Below are positions 26,954-35,785 of a stretch of DNA of 64,000 bases, one piece after another; position 1 is the stretch's first letter, and the number at the start of each line of letters is the position of its first letter. Under the pieces are notes generated by a model. It searched no databases. It saw only the letters and a program-made list of their open reading frames with translations, and was not told where the DNA came from. The DNA is from Stutzerimonas kirkiae (GTDB taxonomy: Bacteria; Pseudomonadota; Gammaproteobacteria; Pseudomonadales; Pseudomonadaceae), in the NCBI RefSeq assembly GCF_004327335.1, contig NZ_QJUO01000006.1, forward strand, positions 62,001-126,000, in the 5' to 3' direction. Position numbers and translations under genes: made by a program.

Positions 26954-28009
26954 TCAGCCCACCTTGGCAACGTGAGGATGCGAGTTGCGCTCGGCCGGGG
27001 GTTGATGGTCCAGGTCACGGCTGACCAGCAGCAGCACCTGGGCCGAGGCGTCGGCGACCTGGGCCTTGTAACCGGAGATCGAGCGCGCGAATACGTTATA
27101 GATGACCACTGCCGGAATCGCCGCGACCAGCCCCAGGGCGGTAGCCAACAGCGCCTCGGCGATACCCGGGGCGACCACTGCCAGGTTGGTGGTCTGGGAT
27201 TTGGCGATACCGATGAAGCTGTTCATGATCCCCCACACGGTACCGAACAGACCGACGAAAGGCGCCGTCGAACCGATGGTGGCCAGCACGCCGGTCCCCT
27301 GGCTCATGCTACGACCGCTGGCGACCACCAGACGCTCGAGGCGGAAACTGACCCGCTCCTTGATCGCGTCCTTGTCGGTGCTCTTGGAGGAAAGGTTCAA
27401 CTCCTCCTGGGCATCCTCGATCAGCAGCGTACTGAAGCTGTGCTGGACACGGGCCTGGTCGGCAGCCTGCTTGAGCGTACTGACCCGCTTCAGCTCGCCG
27501 ATTTCGCCCCGCAGGCGACGCTTGGCGCGAATCAGTTCGAGGCCTTTGGCGACCCAGATGGTCCAGGTGATGATCGAGGCGATGACCAGGCCGATCATCA
27601 CGGCTTTCACGACGATATCCGCGCCCTGGTACATGCCCCATGGAGAGAGGTCGTGGGCAAAGCCGGCAACGAGTTCCTCTTCGGCGGCGGCCTCGCCTTC
27701 GACCGCTGCGGCCGGCGCAGCATCCTCGGGCGCGCCTTCAGCGTCCTCTGCCGCCGACGGGGCATCCGCTGGCACTGGATCGCTCGGAAGCCCCTCGCCT
27801 GCCGGGGCGACGGGCGCCTCGCCGTTGGCGTTGCGATGGTTCCGGTGATGGTGATCCCGACCATCGGGCGCCTCGCTGGCGGCGGGAGCAACTGCCGGGG
27901 TCGTTTCATCGGCCTGGCTGGCTGGCACCAGCGACAAGGCAAGCAGGACAGCCACGAACATGCGCAAGGCAGCGCTGTTGAACGGGGCACGGGAGAATAT
28001 CGATTTCAT
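26954..28009 (-). CDS. exbB: Biopolymer transport protein ExbB with acidic N-terminal extension
   Basis: 351 residues, about 100 longer than E. coli ExbB. Signal peptide about 1-34, then a long Ala/Glu/Pro-rich periplasmic extension including a His-rich patch (DHHHRNHRN, near 51-59). The three-helix channel follows ([44 protein letters not shown]). Such extended ExbB proteins are common in pseudomonads. ATG at 28009 is preferred; a GTG at 28018 is an alternative. Confidence 0.93.
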   Translation of the reverse strand: MKSIFSRAPFNSAALRMFVAVLLALSLVPASQADETTPAVAPAASEAPDGRDHHHRNHRNANGEAPVAPAGEGLPSDPVPADAPSAAEDAEGAPEDAAPAAAVEGEAAAEEELVAGFAHDLSPWGMYQGADIVVKAVMIGLVIASIITWTIWVAKGLELIRAKRRLRGEIGELKRVSTLKQAADQARVQHSFSTLLIEDAQEELNLSSKSTDKDAIKERVSFRLERLVVASGRSMSQGTGVLATIGSTAPFVGLFGTVWGIMNSFIGIAKSQTTNLAVVAPGIAEALLATALGLVAAIPAVVIYNVFARSISGYKAQVADASAQVLLLVSRDLDHQPPAERNSHPHVAKVG

Positions 28010-28213
28010 GCGGGCCACACCTGATCTGAGCGGGACGGACAGTGGCTCGAATGGTTAATTGACGAGCCAGAGCAAGCACCGATTGTCGCAAATAGTTATC
28101 GTTCGTTAAAGAAATAAAATTAATTTTCCTTCACGAAGGCATTAGCGTACCTGAGCAGGGGGTGGAAATCAGCCAGAATCACAGCGCAAACCACTCCCAT
28201 ATGCCTTTAGCGG
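28010..28213. promoter_or_regulatory. exbB upstream region
   Basis: AT-rich leader of the exbB-exbD-tonB operon. On the minus strand near 28089-28107 the sequence ACGATAACTATTTGC holds one good Fur-type hexamer (GATAAC) but a poor second half, so iron control is possible but not shown. Runs of A/T around 28105-28135 could hold the promoter. Confidence 0.3.
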
Positions 28214-28405
28214 ATGCGGGTACCGGGCGACAACGTGAAGCCAATGGCCAGCCACGGCACCCGCAACGCCGCCAACATCCCCGCCTTCCTCCCGTGGGAC
28301 GCGGCGACCTTCGATGGCAGGATCGACCATGGGATCGAAGTGATCCTGAAGCAGCCGGACTGCCGCGGCATCCAGTGCCCCCCCGTTGCGCCATGTGCCT
28401 GGTGA
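28214..28405 (+). pseudogene. Possible small ORF or gene remnant
   Basis: A 63-codon frame (MRVPGDNVKPMASHGTRN...) whose codons 11-50 have strong G/C third-position bias typical of real genes here (for example IPAFLPWDAATFDGRIDHG). There is no convincing ribosome site and I recognise no family. It could be a genuine small protein or the debris of a larger gene disrupted between exbB and the DUF1624 gene. Confidence 0.25.
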
Positions 28406-28505
28406 TGCCGATCCGGGCCGGGAGGGGCGCCAGGATCACTGGAGCAGTTGTGTACCCGCCAGCCTGCCGAGCGCTGCGCCAGGGGCATCGGGCAGGCGAA
28501 GCGCG

Positions 28506-29654
28506 CTACAGGTACTTGAGCCAGGCGATATCGCGACGACGTGCCTTGAGTGCGGCGAACCAGCGTACCGGCGGGTAGAGGGCGAAGGCCAGCAGGATGC
28601 TGCACAGCCAGATGCCGGGCATCGAGCCGAAACCGAAATACTCGCCCTGGTTCAGGCCCCAGGTCGCCACGCAGGCCAGGTAGAGGATTTTCAGCACATA
28701 AAGGTGCAACAGGTAGAAGAACATCGGCGCGCCACCGAAAACCCCGAGCCGTTGCACCCAGCGGCGCTGCTGCAACCGTTCGAACAGGTACAGCAGCAAC
28801 AGGCAGACCCCCAGGGTCAGGGCGATGAACAGCAGCGACGGCGGATATTTGGTGATGTTGAAGAAGCTCATCAGGGTCTGCAGGGCGGTCTCGCCGCCCG
28901 CCCATGGCTTCTCACCGTAACCATTGAGCAAGCGCAGCGCGACGAAACCCGCGAGCATGCCAAAACCGGCGCTCAGCAGGCGCTGGCGGCGCAGCGGAGC
29001 GCTGGCGGAGCGGGCGAACCAGGGGCCGGCCGCATAACCGAGGGCGATGATGCCGATCCACGGCAGCAAGGGATAGGAGGTACGCAAGCGCAGGTGCTCG
29101 GACGCTTCGATCCAGCCGCGGTCATGCAGGATGGCCCAGGGAATATGCAGGACCGAATCGACCGGGAAATGCAGGCCATCGAGCAGGTTGTGCCCGGCGA
29201 CGATCAGCAGGCCGAGGGTGGCCAGCGCCACGCGGGGTAGCCAGACCAGCGCGGACAGCGCCAGCATGCTCAGGCCGATGGCCCAGATCACTTGCAGATA
29301 GATGACGCTGGGCGGGAACTGGAAAGTCCAGGCGAAGTTGACCAGGGTCAGCTCCAGCAGCACCAGGAACAGCCCGCGCTTGAACAGGAAGGCGGATGCC
29401 TGGGCGGCCCCCTGATACTTCTCGGCGAACAGGAAGGCCGACAGGCCGGTGAGGAAGACGAAGACCGGCGCGCACAGGTGCGCCAGGGTACGGCTGAAAA
29501 ACAGCGCGGGCTCGGTCTGCGCCACATCCATCGGGTCGCCGACCTGCATGTGCAGGTAGAAGGTTTCCCGTACATGGTCGAGCAGCATGAAAAGAATCAC
29601 CAGCCCTCTCAACGCATCGATGGAGAGCAGCCGGGTAGCAGGGGCGTTATTCAT
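28506..29654 (-). CDS. DUF1624 (HGSNAT-like) membrane acyltransferase
   Basis: 382 residues, about ten membrane helices. The N-terminus (LLSIDALRGLVILFMLLDHVRETF) is the signature of the DUF1624/heparan-alpha-glucosaminide N-acetyltransferase family, with the conserved Asp-His in the first helix. Such proteins transfer acyl groups across the inner membrane to glycans. Target unknown. It stands alone, facing away from the receptor gene to its right. Confidence 0.8.
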   Translation of the reverse strand: MNNAPATRLLSIDALRGLVILFMLLDHVRETFYLHMQVGDPMDVAQTEPALFFSRTLAHLCAPVFVFLTGLSAFLFAEKYQGAAQASAFLFKRGLFLVLLELTLVNFAWTFQFPPSVIYLQVIWAIGLSMLALSALVWLPRVALATLGLLIVAGHNLLDGLHFPVDSVLHIPWAILHDRGWIEASEHLRLRTSYPLLPWIGIIALGYAAGPWFARSASAPLRRQRLLSAGFGMLAGFVALRLLNGYGEKPWAGGETALQTLMSFFNITKYPPSLLFIALTLGVCLLLLYLFERLQQRRWVQRLGVFGGAPMFFYLLHLYVLKILYLACVATWGLNQGEYFGFGSMPGIWLCSILLAFALYPPVRWFAALKARRRDIAWLKYL

Positions 29655-30176
29655 AGAACCTGGATCTGGTGAAAATAGAAATTTCGAACAATATATTCCA
29701 TACAGGTTTCACAGCCAAATGGCGTGCCCCGTCCCAGGGCAAGCGCATGAAAGCCACCTCGGCCCACGTAACGCAGCACGACAGGTATCGGCGCTCGCAG
29801 CCATTTCGAGGCTTCCCTTGCGGGCAGCAGGATCGGGCCTCATGAGCTGTTCATGATCGTTTCCAGACAACTGTGCGCAAACGACTCGTTTTCCCGGAAA
29901 ATACTCATTGGCAGGTTTGTGCGGGGGTGCGTATGGCGTACTCCACCGCCGCTCGAGCTTGCGAAATCGTGAACAGGTTCTCAGATATACCCGCTCGAGA
30001 AAACAGCATGCCCATCTAATTTGACATGGTATAACATGCACTTTTTACGATCCACGCCCCAGCCATACGATCGACAACCACGCTCACTGGGCACAGCCCC
30101 AGGCTGAATCATTGCTTCCCATCCAATGAAACGTCTGCGGCCGTTCGGCATTGAGTACCGCACTTCAGGAGTCTTT
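29655..30176. other. 522-bp AT-richer intergenic region
   Basis: Divergent control region between the DUF1624 gene and the TonB receptor at 30177. Short frames here lack gene-like codon bias. The only structure seen is the palindrome at 30025-30038. TTGACA at 30021 could be a -35 box for the receptor. Confidence 0.4.
30025..30038. promoter_or_regulatory. Operator-like palindrome upstream of TonB receptor
   Basis: CATGGTATAACATG matches its own reverse complement at 12 of 14 positions and overlaps a TTGACA (30021-30026), about 140 bases before the receptor ATG. The TATAAC half is shared with Zur-type zinc operators, but the left half fits poorly. It is a candidate repressor site. Confidence 0.35.
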
Positions 30177-32228
30177 ATGAAAACCACCTCGGCCTCTCTC
30201 GCTGTCTTGACAGCGATGGTCATGACCGATCTTTACGCCGCCCAACCCGGAAACTCGACCATTACCCTGGGCGAGGTGCGCGTATCGAAAAAGTCCGGCA
30301 CCGCGTTGCGCACCGAGAACGTGCTGACTTCCGTCGACGTGATGGGCGGCGACCAGGTGGAAGACAAGAACGTCATGAACAGTTGGCAACTGCTGGGGCA
30401 GATGCCCGGCATCCAGCTCACCGAAACCGGCCAGGGCGCCGAGTCCGGCAAGGCCACCTTCCGCGCATTCAACGGCGAAGGCTACATCAACGGTATCAAG
30501 GTGCTGATCGACGGCGTACCGAGCAACGTCAACAGTGGTAACCAGCGCTTCATCGACATGGTCTTTCCACTCGATATCGACTACATCGAGGTGGTGCGCG
30601 GTACCAACGATCCGCGCTACGGCCTGCATAACATCGGCGGCAATATCAATTACGCCACCCGCCAGGGCGGTAACTACATCGATAGCCGCCTGACCTACGG
30701 CAGCTTCGATACCCGCGAGATACAACTGGCAGTGGGCCATGAAGAAGGCAACTTCGCCCAGAACTACCTGCTGGCCAAGCAGGACTCGGACGGTTTCCGT
30801 GACAATGGCAATTCCAACAAGTACGCCCTCGGCGGCAAGTGGTTCGTCAGCGACGATGCGCAAACCTTCCGCGTCGGCCTGATCGCGCGCCTGTATCACC
30901 ACCAGGCCGAGGAGGGCGGTTTCCTCACCCGCCAGGAGATGCGCGCCAGCCGTACCCGGTCGCCAGCCAAGAATGCCAACGACAGCGACGACCGTGACAT
31001 GAAGCACCTGAGCCTGCACATGGACTGGCAGCTCAACGACGATTTGAACCTGAGCAGCAAGCTCTACTACAACAGCTACAACGATGATCGCACCGTCACC
31101 TTCACCAGCTACCAGGCTGGCGATGCGCCACGTCAGCGCCGCCTGTGGGACGAGCAACAGAGCGGCGTGCTGAGCAACCTCACCTGGCGCGCCAACGACC
31201 TGCTGACCCTCGATGGCGGCATCAGCTTCGAAGAACAGGACAACGCCTATCGCCGCCAGCGCTACCCCTATGGCGTGCCGACCGACTTCGACGCAGCGCC
31301 CACACGCATCCAGAACGACGATCATTACACCCTGCGCAACCTGGGGGCCTATGTCCAGGGGATCATCCAGCCGACCGAGTCACTGAAGATCATCCCGGCC
31401 ATGCGCGTGGACAAGTTCACCGGCAACACCAACCTGCTCGGTGGCGAGAAGGCATCGCTGCAGGACTACGGCTGGATCCGGCAGCCGAAACTGAGCGTCA
31501 TCTACAGCCTCACGCAGAATGTCGATGTCTATGCCAACTGGGGGCGGACCTTCCAGATTCTCACGGGCAGCACCGGGCCGGCCTACATGACCGCCGGGCA
31601 AGGCAGATACGACCCGTCGATCAACACCGGCAAGGAGCTGGGGGTGAAATTCCGCCCGTTCGAAGGCTCCGAGGCGCGGCTGTCCGTATGGCAGCAGGAT
31701 GCCACCGATGAAGTGGCGAACATGCCCAGCACCGGCACCACCGTCGGGCTCGGGGAAACCCGCCGGCGTGGCGTCGACATGCAGATCACCGCGCAACTGA
31801 ATGACCAGTGGACGCTGTGGGGCTCCCACGCGATCCAGGAGGCCAAGGTGATCAAGGCCTTCACCTCGGCGGGAGAATCCCTGGCCGGCAAGGAGGTGTT
31901 CTCCACGCCACGCTACATCAGCAACTTCGGCGCCGATTACCGCTTCAACGATAGCTGGCGCTTCGGTGTCCAGGCACGCGCCCAGGGCAGCTATTACATC
32001 GATGAACTGAACGAGGCCGGCAAATATGGCGGCTTCGCGGTACTGGATGCCAACGCCAGCTACCAACTGTCCAGCACCACCAGCATCGACCTGCAGTTGA
32101 AGAACCTGACCGACCGCGAGTACGAATACGTCTGGTACGACAACTTCTTCTGGGGCGGCGACGACCAGCCGATGTTCTCCCCGGCGCCGGGCCGCTCGGC
32201 CTATGTGTCGCTCAACATGAAGCTGTAG
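30177..32228 (+). CDS. TonB-dependent outer-membrane receptor
   Basis: 683 residues. Signal peptide about 1-21, TonB-box-like ITLGEVRVSKK, plug motifs GQMPGIQLTETGQGAESGKATFRAFNGEG (read in parts) and EVVRGTNDPRYGLHNIGGNINYAT, then the barrel. The last residue is Leu (NMKL) rather than the usual Phe or Trp recognised by the BAM complex. The ATG at 30177 follows CAGGAG; an upstream ATG at 30126 lacks a signal peptide. No ABC importer is adjacent. It falls in the ferric/metal receptor group but I cannot name the ligand. Confidence 0.88.
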   Translation: MKTTSASLAVLTAMVMTDLYAAQPGNSTITLGEVRVSKKSGTALRTENVLTSVDVMGGDQVEDKNVMNSWQLLGQMPGIQLTETGQGAESGKATFRAFNGEGYINGIKVLIDGVPSNVNSGNQRFIDMVFPLDIDYIEVVRGTNDPRYGLHNIGGNINYATRQGGNYIDSRLTYGSFDTREIQLAVGHEEGNFAQNYLLAKQDSDGFRDNGNSNKYALGGKWFVSDDAQTFRVGLIARLYHHQAEEGGFLTRQEMRASRTRSPAKNANDSDDRDMKHLSLHMDWQLNDDLNLSSKLYYNSYNDDRTVTFTSYQAGDAPRQRRLWDEQQSGVLSNLTWRANDLLTLDGGISFEEQDNAYRRQRYPYGVPTDFDAAPTRIQNDDHYTLRNLGAYVQGIIQPTESLKIIPAMRVDKFTGNTNLLGGEKASLQDYGWIRQPKLSVIYSLTQNVDVYANWGRTFQILTGSTGPAYMTAGQGRYDPSINTGKELGVKFRPFEGSEARLSVWQQDATDEVANMPSTGTTVGLGETRRRGVDMQITAQLNDQWTLWGSHAIQEAKVIKAFTSAGESLAGKEVFSTPRYISNFGADYRFNDSWRFGVQARAQGSYYIDELNEAGKYGGFAVLDANASYQLSSTTSIDLQLKNLTDREYEYVWYDNFFWGGDDQPMFSPAPGRSAYVSLNMKL

Positions 32229-32381
32229 CGGATGAGTATCCGTCGCCTGGGGTTAAGCTCGAAGCAGTCGTAGGGGCGCCATGCGTACTGGCAAGCGACG
32301 CGCTATCCTCCCGGCGCACCCGGCGTGGATTACGCCTCCAGCTTCCGGCTGCTCCTACTCTTGATACATGGACCCCATGCA

Positions 32382-33230
32382 ATGACGGCTCCCGTTCTGA
32401 TGATCGCCGGCTGCGGCGACCTCGGGCTGCGACTCGCCGCGCAGCCGCTGCTGGCGGATTGGCGTATCCATGGCCTGCGCCGTGATACCACGGCACTGCC
32501 CGCCTCGATCCTGCCAGTGCCCGGCGACTTCACGCAGCCGGCCTGTCCCGATGGCTGGCCGGCAGGCCCTATCGACTACCTGCTCTACAGCGCTTCGCCG
32601 CAACGACGCGACGAAGACGGCTATCGCCTGGCCTATGTCGAGGGGCTGCGCAACGTGCTGGCCTGGCTGGCGCTGTACGGCCAGCATCCACGACGGCTGC
32701 TGTTCGTCTCCAGCGTCGGCGTCTATGGGCAACACGATGGCGAATGGGTGGACGAACGCTCCCCCACCGAACCCGACGGCTACACCGGCCAGGTGATGCT
32801 GGAAGCCGAGCGCCTGGCGCTGGCCAGCGGCCTGCCGGCCACCCTGGTGCGCCTGGCGGGCCTCTACCACCCGTCACGGCCCTGGTTGCAGGGCCAGGTG
32901 CGAGCCGGTATGCAGGCACAGCAGGAGCCCCCGCAATACAGCAACCGCATCCACCGCGACGATGCGGCGACACTGCTGGCTACCTTGTTGCTGGCAGAGC
33001 AGGGCGGAACCGCGCTGGAAGACTGCTACCTCGGCGTGGACGACGCACCGGCGCCTCTGCATGAAGTGGTCGACTGGCTGCGCCAGCGCCTGGGCATCGA
33101 CGCACCGGACGGGCCGGCCATCCAGCGCCGCGCCGGCAGCAAGCGCTGCAGCAATGCCCGCGCCCGGGCGCTGGGCTGGACGCCCCGCTACCCGAGCTAC
33201 CGCGAAGGCTACGCCGACGAGCAGGAGTGA
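32382..33230 (+). CDS. YeeZ-like NAD(P)-binding epimerase/dehydratase
   Basis: 282 residues, extended-SDR fold. Nucleotide-binding motif IAGCGDLGLRLA near 8-19 and the conserved SSVGVYG. The usual catalytic Tyr-x3-Lys reads Tyr-Thr-Gly-Gln-Val, so the lysine is absent, as is common in the YeeZ subgroup. Its substrate is unknown. ATG at 32382 starts the fold directly. A weak family B-like hairpin (32266-32335) precedes it. Confidence 0.82.
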   Translation: MTAPVLMIAGCGDLGLRLAAQPLLADWRIHGLRRDTTALPASILPVPGDFTQPACPDGWPAGPIDYLLYSASPQRRDEDGYRLAYVEGLRNVLAWLALYGQHPRRLLFVSSVGVYGQHDGEWVDERSPTEPDGYTGQVMLEAERLALASGLPATLVRLAGLYHPSRPWLQGQVRAGMQAQQEPPQYSNRIHRDDAATLLATLLLAEQGGTALEDCYLGVDDAPAPLHEVVDWLRQRLGIDAPDGPAIQRRAGSKRCSNARARALGWTPRYPSYREGYADEQE

Positions 33231-33294
33231 AACGAACGAACCCTGCGCGGCCTGTGCGGTCCATGTTCTGTGGATAAATCAGGAGATATCAACC

Positions 33295-33543
33295 ATGGGA
33301 TTCATCGGAACCATCATCGTCGGCCTTATCGTCGGACTCATCGCCCGCTTCATCAAACCCGGCGATGACAACATGGGCTGGATCATGACCATCCTGCTCG
33401 GCATCGGCGGTTCGCTGCTGGCCGGCTACGGTGGCCAGGCACTGGGTTTCTACGACGCGGGCCAGGGCGCCGGCTTTATCGGCTCAGTGATCGGTGCGAT
33501 CATCCTGCTGCTGATATATGGTGCGTTGAGCAAACGCAAATGA
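33295..33543 (+). CDS. GlsB/YeaQ/YmgE-family membrane protein
   Basis: 82 residues with three membrane segments rich in Gly (FIGTIIVGLIVGLIARFIKPG, MTILLGIGGSLLAG, GFIGSVIGAIILLLIYG). This 'transglycosylase-associated' family is widespread, small and stress-related; no enzyme activity is established. The AGGAG at 33281 is well placed for ATG 33295. Confidence 0.88.
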   Translation: MGFIGTIIVGLIVGLIARFIKPGDDNMGWIMTILLGIGGSLLAGYGGQALGFYDAGQGAGFIGSVIGAIILLLIYGALSKRK

Positions 33544-33592
33544 CCCCGCCGGGCCGTCCTCGGCGGCCCACTCCTCCACCCGAAGCCCTTCC

Positions 33593-34120
33593 ATGCGTCC
33601 GATCCTGCTGTCGCTTCTGTTGTTCTGTGTCCCCCTGCATGCGGCGCAAGCCGAACTCGACTGGCTGGAGCTGATGCCGGAGGAGGACCGTTTAGCGCTG
33701 GAGAACATGCCGGAGATCGAACACGACACGCCGGAAGACTTCGGCTTCAGCGACCAGGGTGGGCTCAAGCAGGGCGGCGGGCTGCCCGACGTGATGTACT
33801 CGGCGAAGACCGTGCAGGCGCTGGATGGCAAGACCATCCTTCTCGGCGGCTATCCGGTACCACTGGAAAGCGATGCCCGGGGCCGCAGCACCGAATTTTT
33901 CCTGGTGCCCTACCCCGGCGCCTGCATCCACGTACCGCCACCACCGCCCAACCAGATCGTACTAGTGCGCTACCCCAGGGGCATCCTGTTGGACGACATC
34001 TACGCACCGCTGTGGATCGAAGGCCCGCTGCGGGTGGAGAAGGTCAGCAACGACCTGGCCGACGCCGCCTATGCGCTGGACGCCACGGAAGTGCGGCTGG
34101 TCGAGGAAGAGGACCTCTGA
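33593..34120 (+). CDS. DUF3299 secreted protein
   Basis: 175 residues. Signal peptide about 1-20 (LLSLLLFCVPLHAAQA), then a DUF3299 domain marked by KTVQALDGKTILLGGYPVPLE and FLVPYPGACIHVPPPPPNQIVLV. Proteins of this family are periplasmic, often beside metal or lipoprotein transporters; function unknown. It follows the GlsB-like gene after 49 bases and may be cotranscribed. Confidence 0.85.
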   Translation: MRPILLSLLLFCVPLHAAQAELDWLELMPEEDRLALENMPEIEHDTPEDFGFSDQGGLKQGGGLPDVMYSAKTVQALDGKTILLGGYPVPLESDARGRSTEFFLVPYPGACIHVPPPPPNQIVLVRYPRGILLDDIYAPLWIEGPLRVEKVSNDLADAAYALDATEVRLVEEEDL

Positions 34121-34204
34121 GGCGCCCGCGCTTCACCTGTGGAGCCTGATCGCAGCACGAGCGCCGCGCCCCACATCCAATATCGACATGTGCTTGCACG
34201 CCGC

Positions 34205-34268
34205 AGGGTGCGCCATGCGCGCCTGGGCGCTTGACGCCACTGCCCCTGGTGCGCACGCGGCGCACCCC
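34205..34268. repeat. Repeat family B hairpin
   Basis: GGGTGCGCCATGCGCGCC pairs with GGTGCGCACGCGGCGCACCC around a short centre. It lies between the convergent DUF3299 and LacI genes; terminator-like placement. Confidence 0.6.
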
Positions 34269-34373
34269 ATCTCAAAGAGAGCTGACCATATGCCGACAGT
34301 TGATGCGTGTCGTGACACTCGTGCGCGTCAACGATCAAAGCCGCCGGGCCGTCCCCGCGCTACGCGGACCAGC

Positions 34374-35420
34374 TCAGGTGCTTTCCCGTTCCACCAGTTT
34401 GCAGGCGAGGCGGTTCAGGCGTTGCACCGGCTGCTCGGCGGGCAGTGCGCCGAGGCTCTGCAGCACGCGCTGGGCGGCGATCTCGCCGATTTCCCGGGAC
34501 GGCGGGCGAACGGTGGTCAGGCTGGGCAGCAGCAGCTCGGCGAAGGCATAGTCGCCGAAGCCCATCACCGCGCAATCCTCCGGCATGCGCAGGCCGGCGC
34601 GCTGGGCCGCGAGCAGGCCGCCGGCGGCCAGGTTGTCGTTGGCGAAGATGATCGCGTCGGGCCACGGCGTACGCTTCATCAGGTGCTGCATCGCCTGCTT
34701 GCCGGCCTCGAAGGGGGCGCTGTCGCTGCTGGGCACGAACACCCAGGGCTCCAGCCCCGCTTCGCGCAGGGTGTCGGCATAGCCGTCGCGGCGGTCGAGG
34801 GCGCTGAAGTCGCCGGCGGCGCTGTTCTGCACGAAGGCAATGCGCCGGTAGCCCTTGTCCAGCAGATGGCGGGCGGACATCACGCCGACATCATAGTGCA
34901 GGAAGCCGACCTGGATCGGTGTGCGCCGGGGCTGGTAGTCCCAGACCTCCACCAGCGGGATATCGGCATCGGCGAGCAGCTTCTCGGTGCCTTCGCTATG
35001 GAAGTGGCTGGTCACCGCCAGGGCCGCCGGCGACCAGCCGAGGAAGCTGCGTACCGCGCTTTCTTCCTGTTCCGTGGAGAAATAACTGGAGGCCAGCAGC
35101 AACTGGTAGCCGTGGCCGGCCAGGGTGTCGCTGAAGCCCTGGATGGTGTTGGCGAAGATCGGCCCGGAAATGTTCGGCACGACCATGCCAACGATACGCC
35201 CGCGCGCCGAGGCCAGCCCGCCGGCCACCAGGTTGGGCACATAGCCGAGGCGCTCGACCACTGCCTGGATACGCTCGCGCAGCTCGGCCGAGACCTGTTC
35301 CGGCTGGTTGAAATGGCGCGACACGCTGATAGCCGACACACCGGCCTCGCGCGCCACCTGGTTGAGGGTGACCCGGCCGGCGCCACGGCGCTTGCGAGGG
35401 CGATCCTGGTCCTGCGCCAT
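34374..35420 (-). CDS. LacI/GntR-type transcriptional regulator
   Basis: 348 residues. The N-terminal LacI helix-turn-helix (VTLNQVAREAGVSAISVSRH, about 17-36) is followed by a hinge and a periplasmic-binding-like ligand domain (RGRIVGMVVPNISGPIFAN). It most resembles the GntR gluconate-repressor subgroup. ATG at 35420 has GGAG upstream; ATG at 35453 is less likely. Two copies of a LacI-type palindrome lie upstream (35461 and 35662), suggesting self-control and control of the divergent receptor-monooxygenase genes. Confidence 0.9.
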   Translation of the reverse strand: MAQDQDRPRKRRGAGRVTLNQVAREAGVSAISVSRHFNQPEQVSAELRERIQAVVERLGYVPNLVAGGLASARGRIVGMVVPNISGPIFANTIQGFSDTLAGHGYQLLLASSYFSTEQEESAVRSFLGWSPAALAVTSHFHSEGTEKLLADADIPLVEVWDYQPRRTPIQVGFLHYDVGVMSARHLLDKGYRRIAFVQNSAAGDFSALDRRDGYADTLREAGLEPWVFVPSSDSAPFEAGKQAMQHLMKRTPWPDAIIFANDNLAAGGLLAAQRAGLRMPEDCAVMGFGDYAFAELLLPSLTTVRPPSREIGEIAAQRVLQSLGALPAEQPVQRLNRLACKLVEREST

Positions 35421-35460
35421 GGCGGACTCCAAGCCTTTAGAAGGCGGCAACATACCTGAT

Positions 35461-35474
35461 TGTTAGCGCTAGCA
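35461..35474. promoter_or_regulatory. LacI-family operator, copy 1
   Basis: TGTTAGCGCTAGCA, one base away from the perfect palindrome at 35662, with the central GCGC typical of GntR/LacI operators. It lies 41 bases upstream of the regulator's ATG, placed for autorepression. Confidence 0.8.
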
Positions 35475-35480
35475 GAAGCG

Positions 35481-35560
35481 CCCGGGGCGATCGCGCTATG
35501 CGCTTGAAAAGCCGATAAAAGCGTTGGCTGGATGAAAGAGCGCCAGCCCAACGCTGTTCT
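35481..35560. repeat. Repeat family A, degenerate copy
   Basis: Begins with the family A left terminus (GGGGCGATCGCGCTATGCG) followed by a diverged inner part (AAGCGTTGGCTGGATGAAAG) and lacks the right terminal repeat. It sits between the two LacI operators. Confidence 0.6.
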
Positions 35561-35661
35561 CGTCTGTCCGCGTGCCCAGGCGCTTGAACCATTCGATAAT
35601 AGAATATGAATCTAATATTTTAGTATTTGACGCGATAAGAGAAGGCATCGAACATTGCTTA

Positions 35662-35675
35662 TGTTAGCGCTAACA
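35662..35675. promoter_or_regulatory. LacI-family operator, copy 2
   Basis: TGTTAGCGCTAACA is a perfect 14-bp palindrome, 110 bases before the receptor ATG and 201 bases from the first operator. Two sites at this spacing could support looping. Confidence 0.85.
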
Positions 35676-35785
35676 AGGCGCAATGCCGCGATGTCCAACT
35701 GTCACTCGCACGAGCGGGACCAGACCACTAGCGGCAACCGTGAGGCCCCCGCGGCCTGTGTCTGGTTCAACGGAGCAGAGAGACC

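Noticed and set aside
28089-28107. A firm Fur box upstream of exbB
   Set aside because: Only one hexamer of the 19-bp consensus matches well; kept as a weak note in the upstream region.
28162-28578. A 138-codon plus-strand frame upstream of the DUF1624 gene
   Set aside because: Frame content is Arg/Pro/Gln-rich without third-position bias; the overlapping frame at 28214-28405 is more gene-like, though still doubtful.
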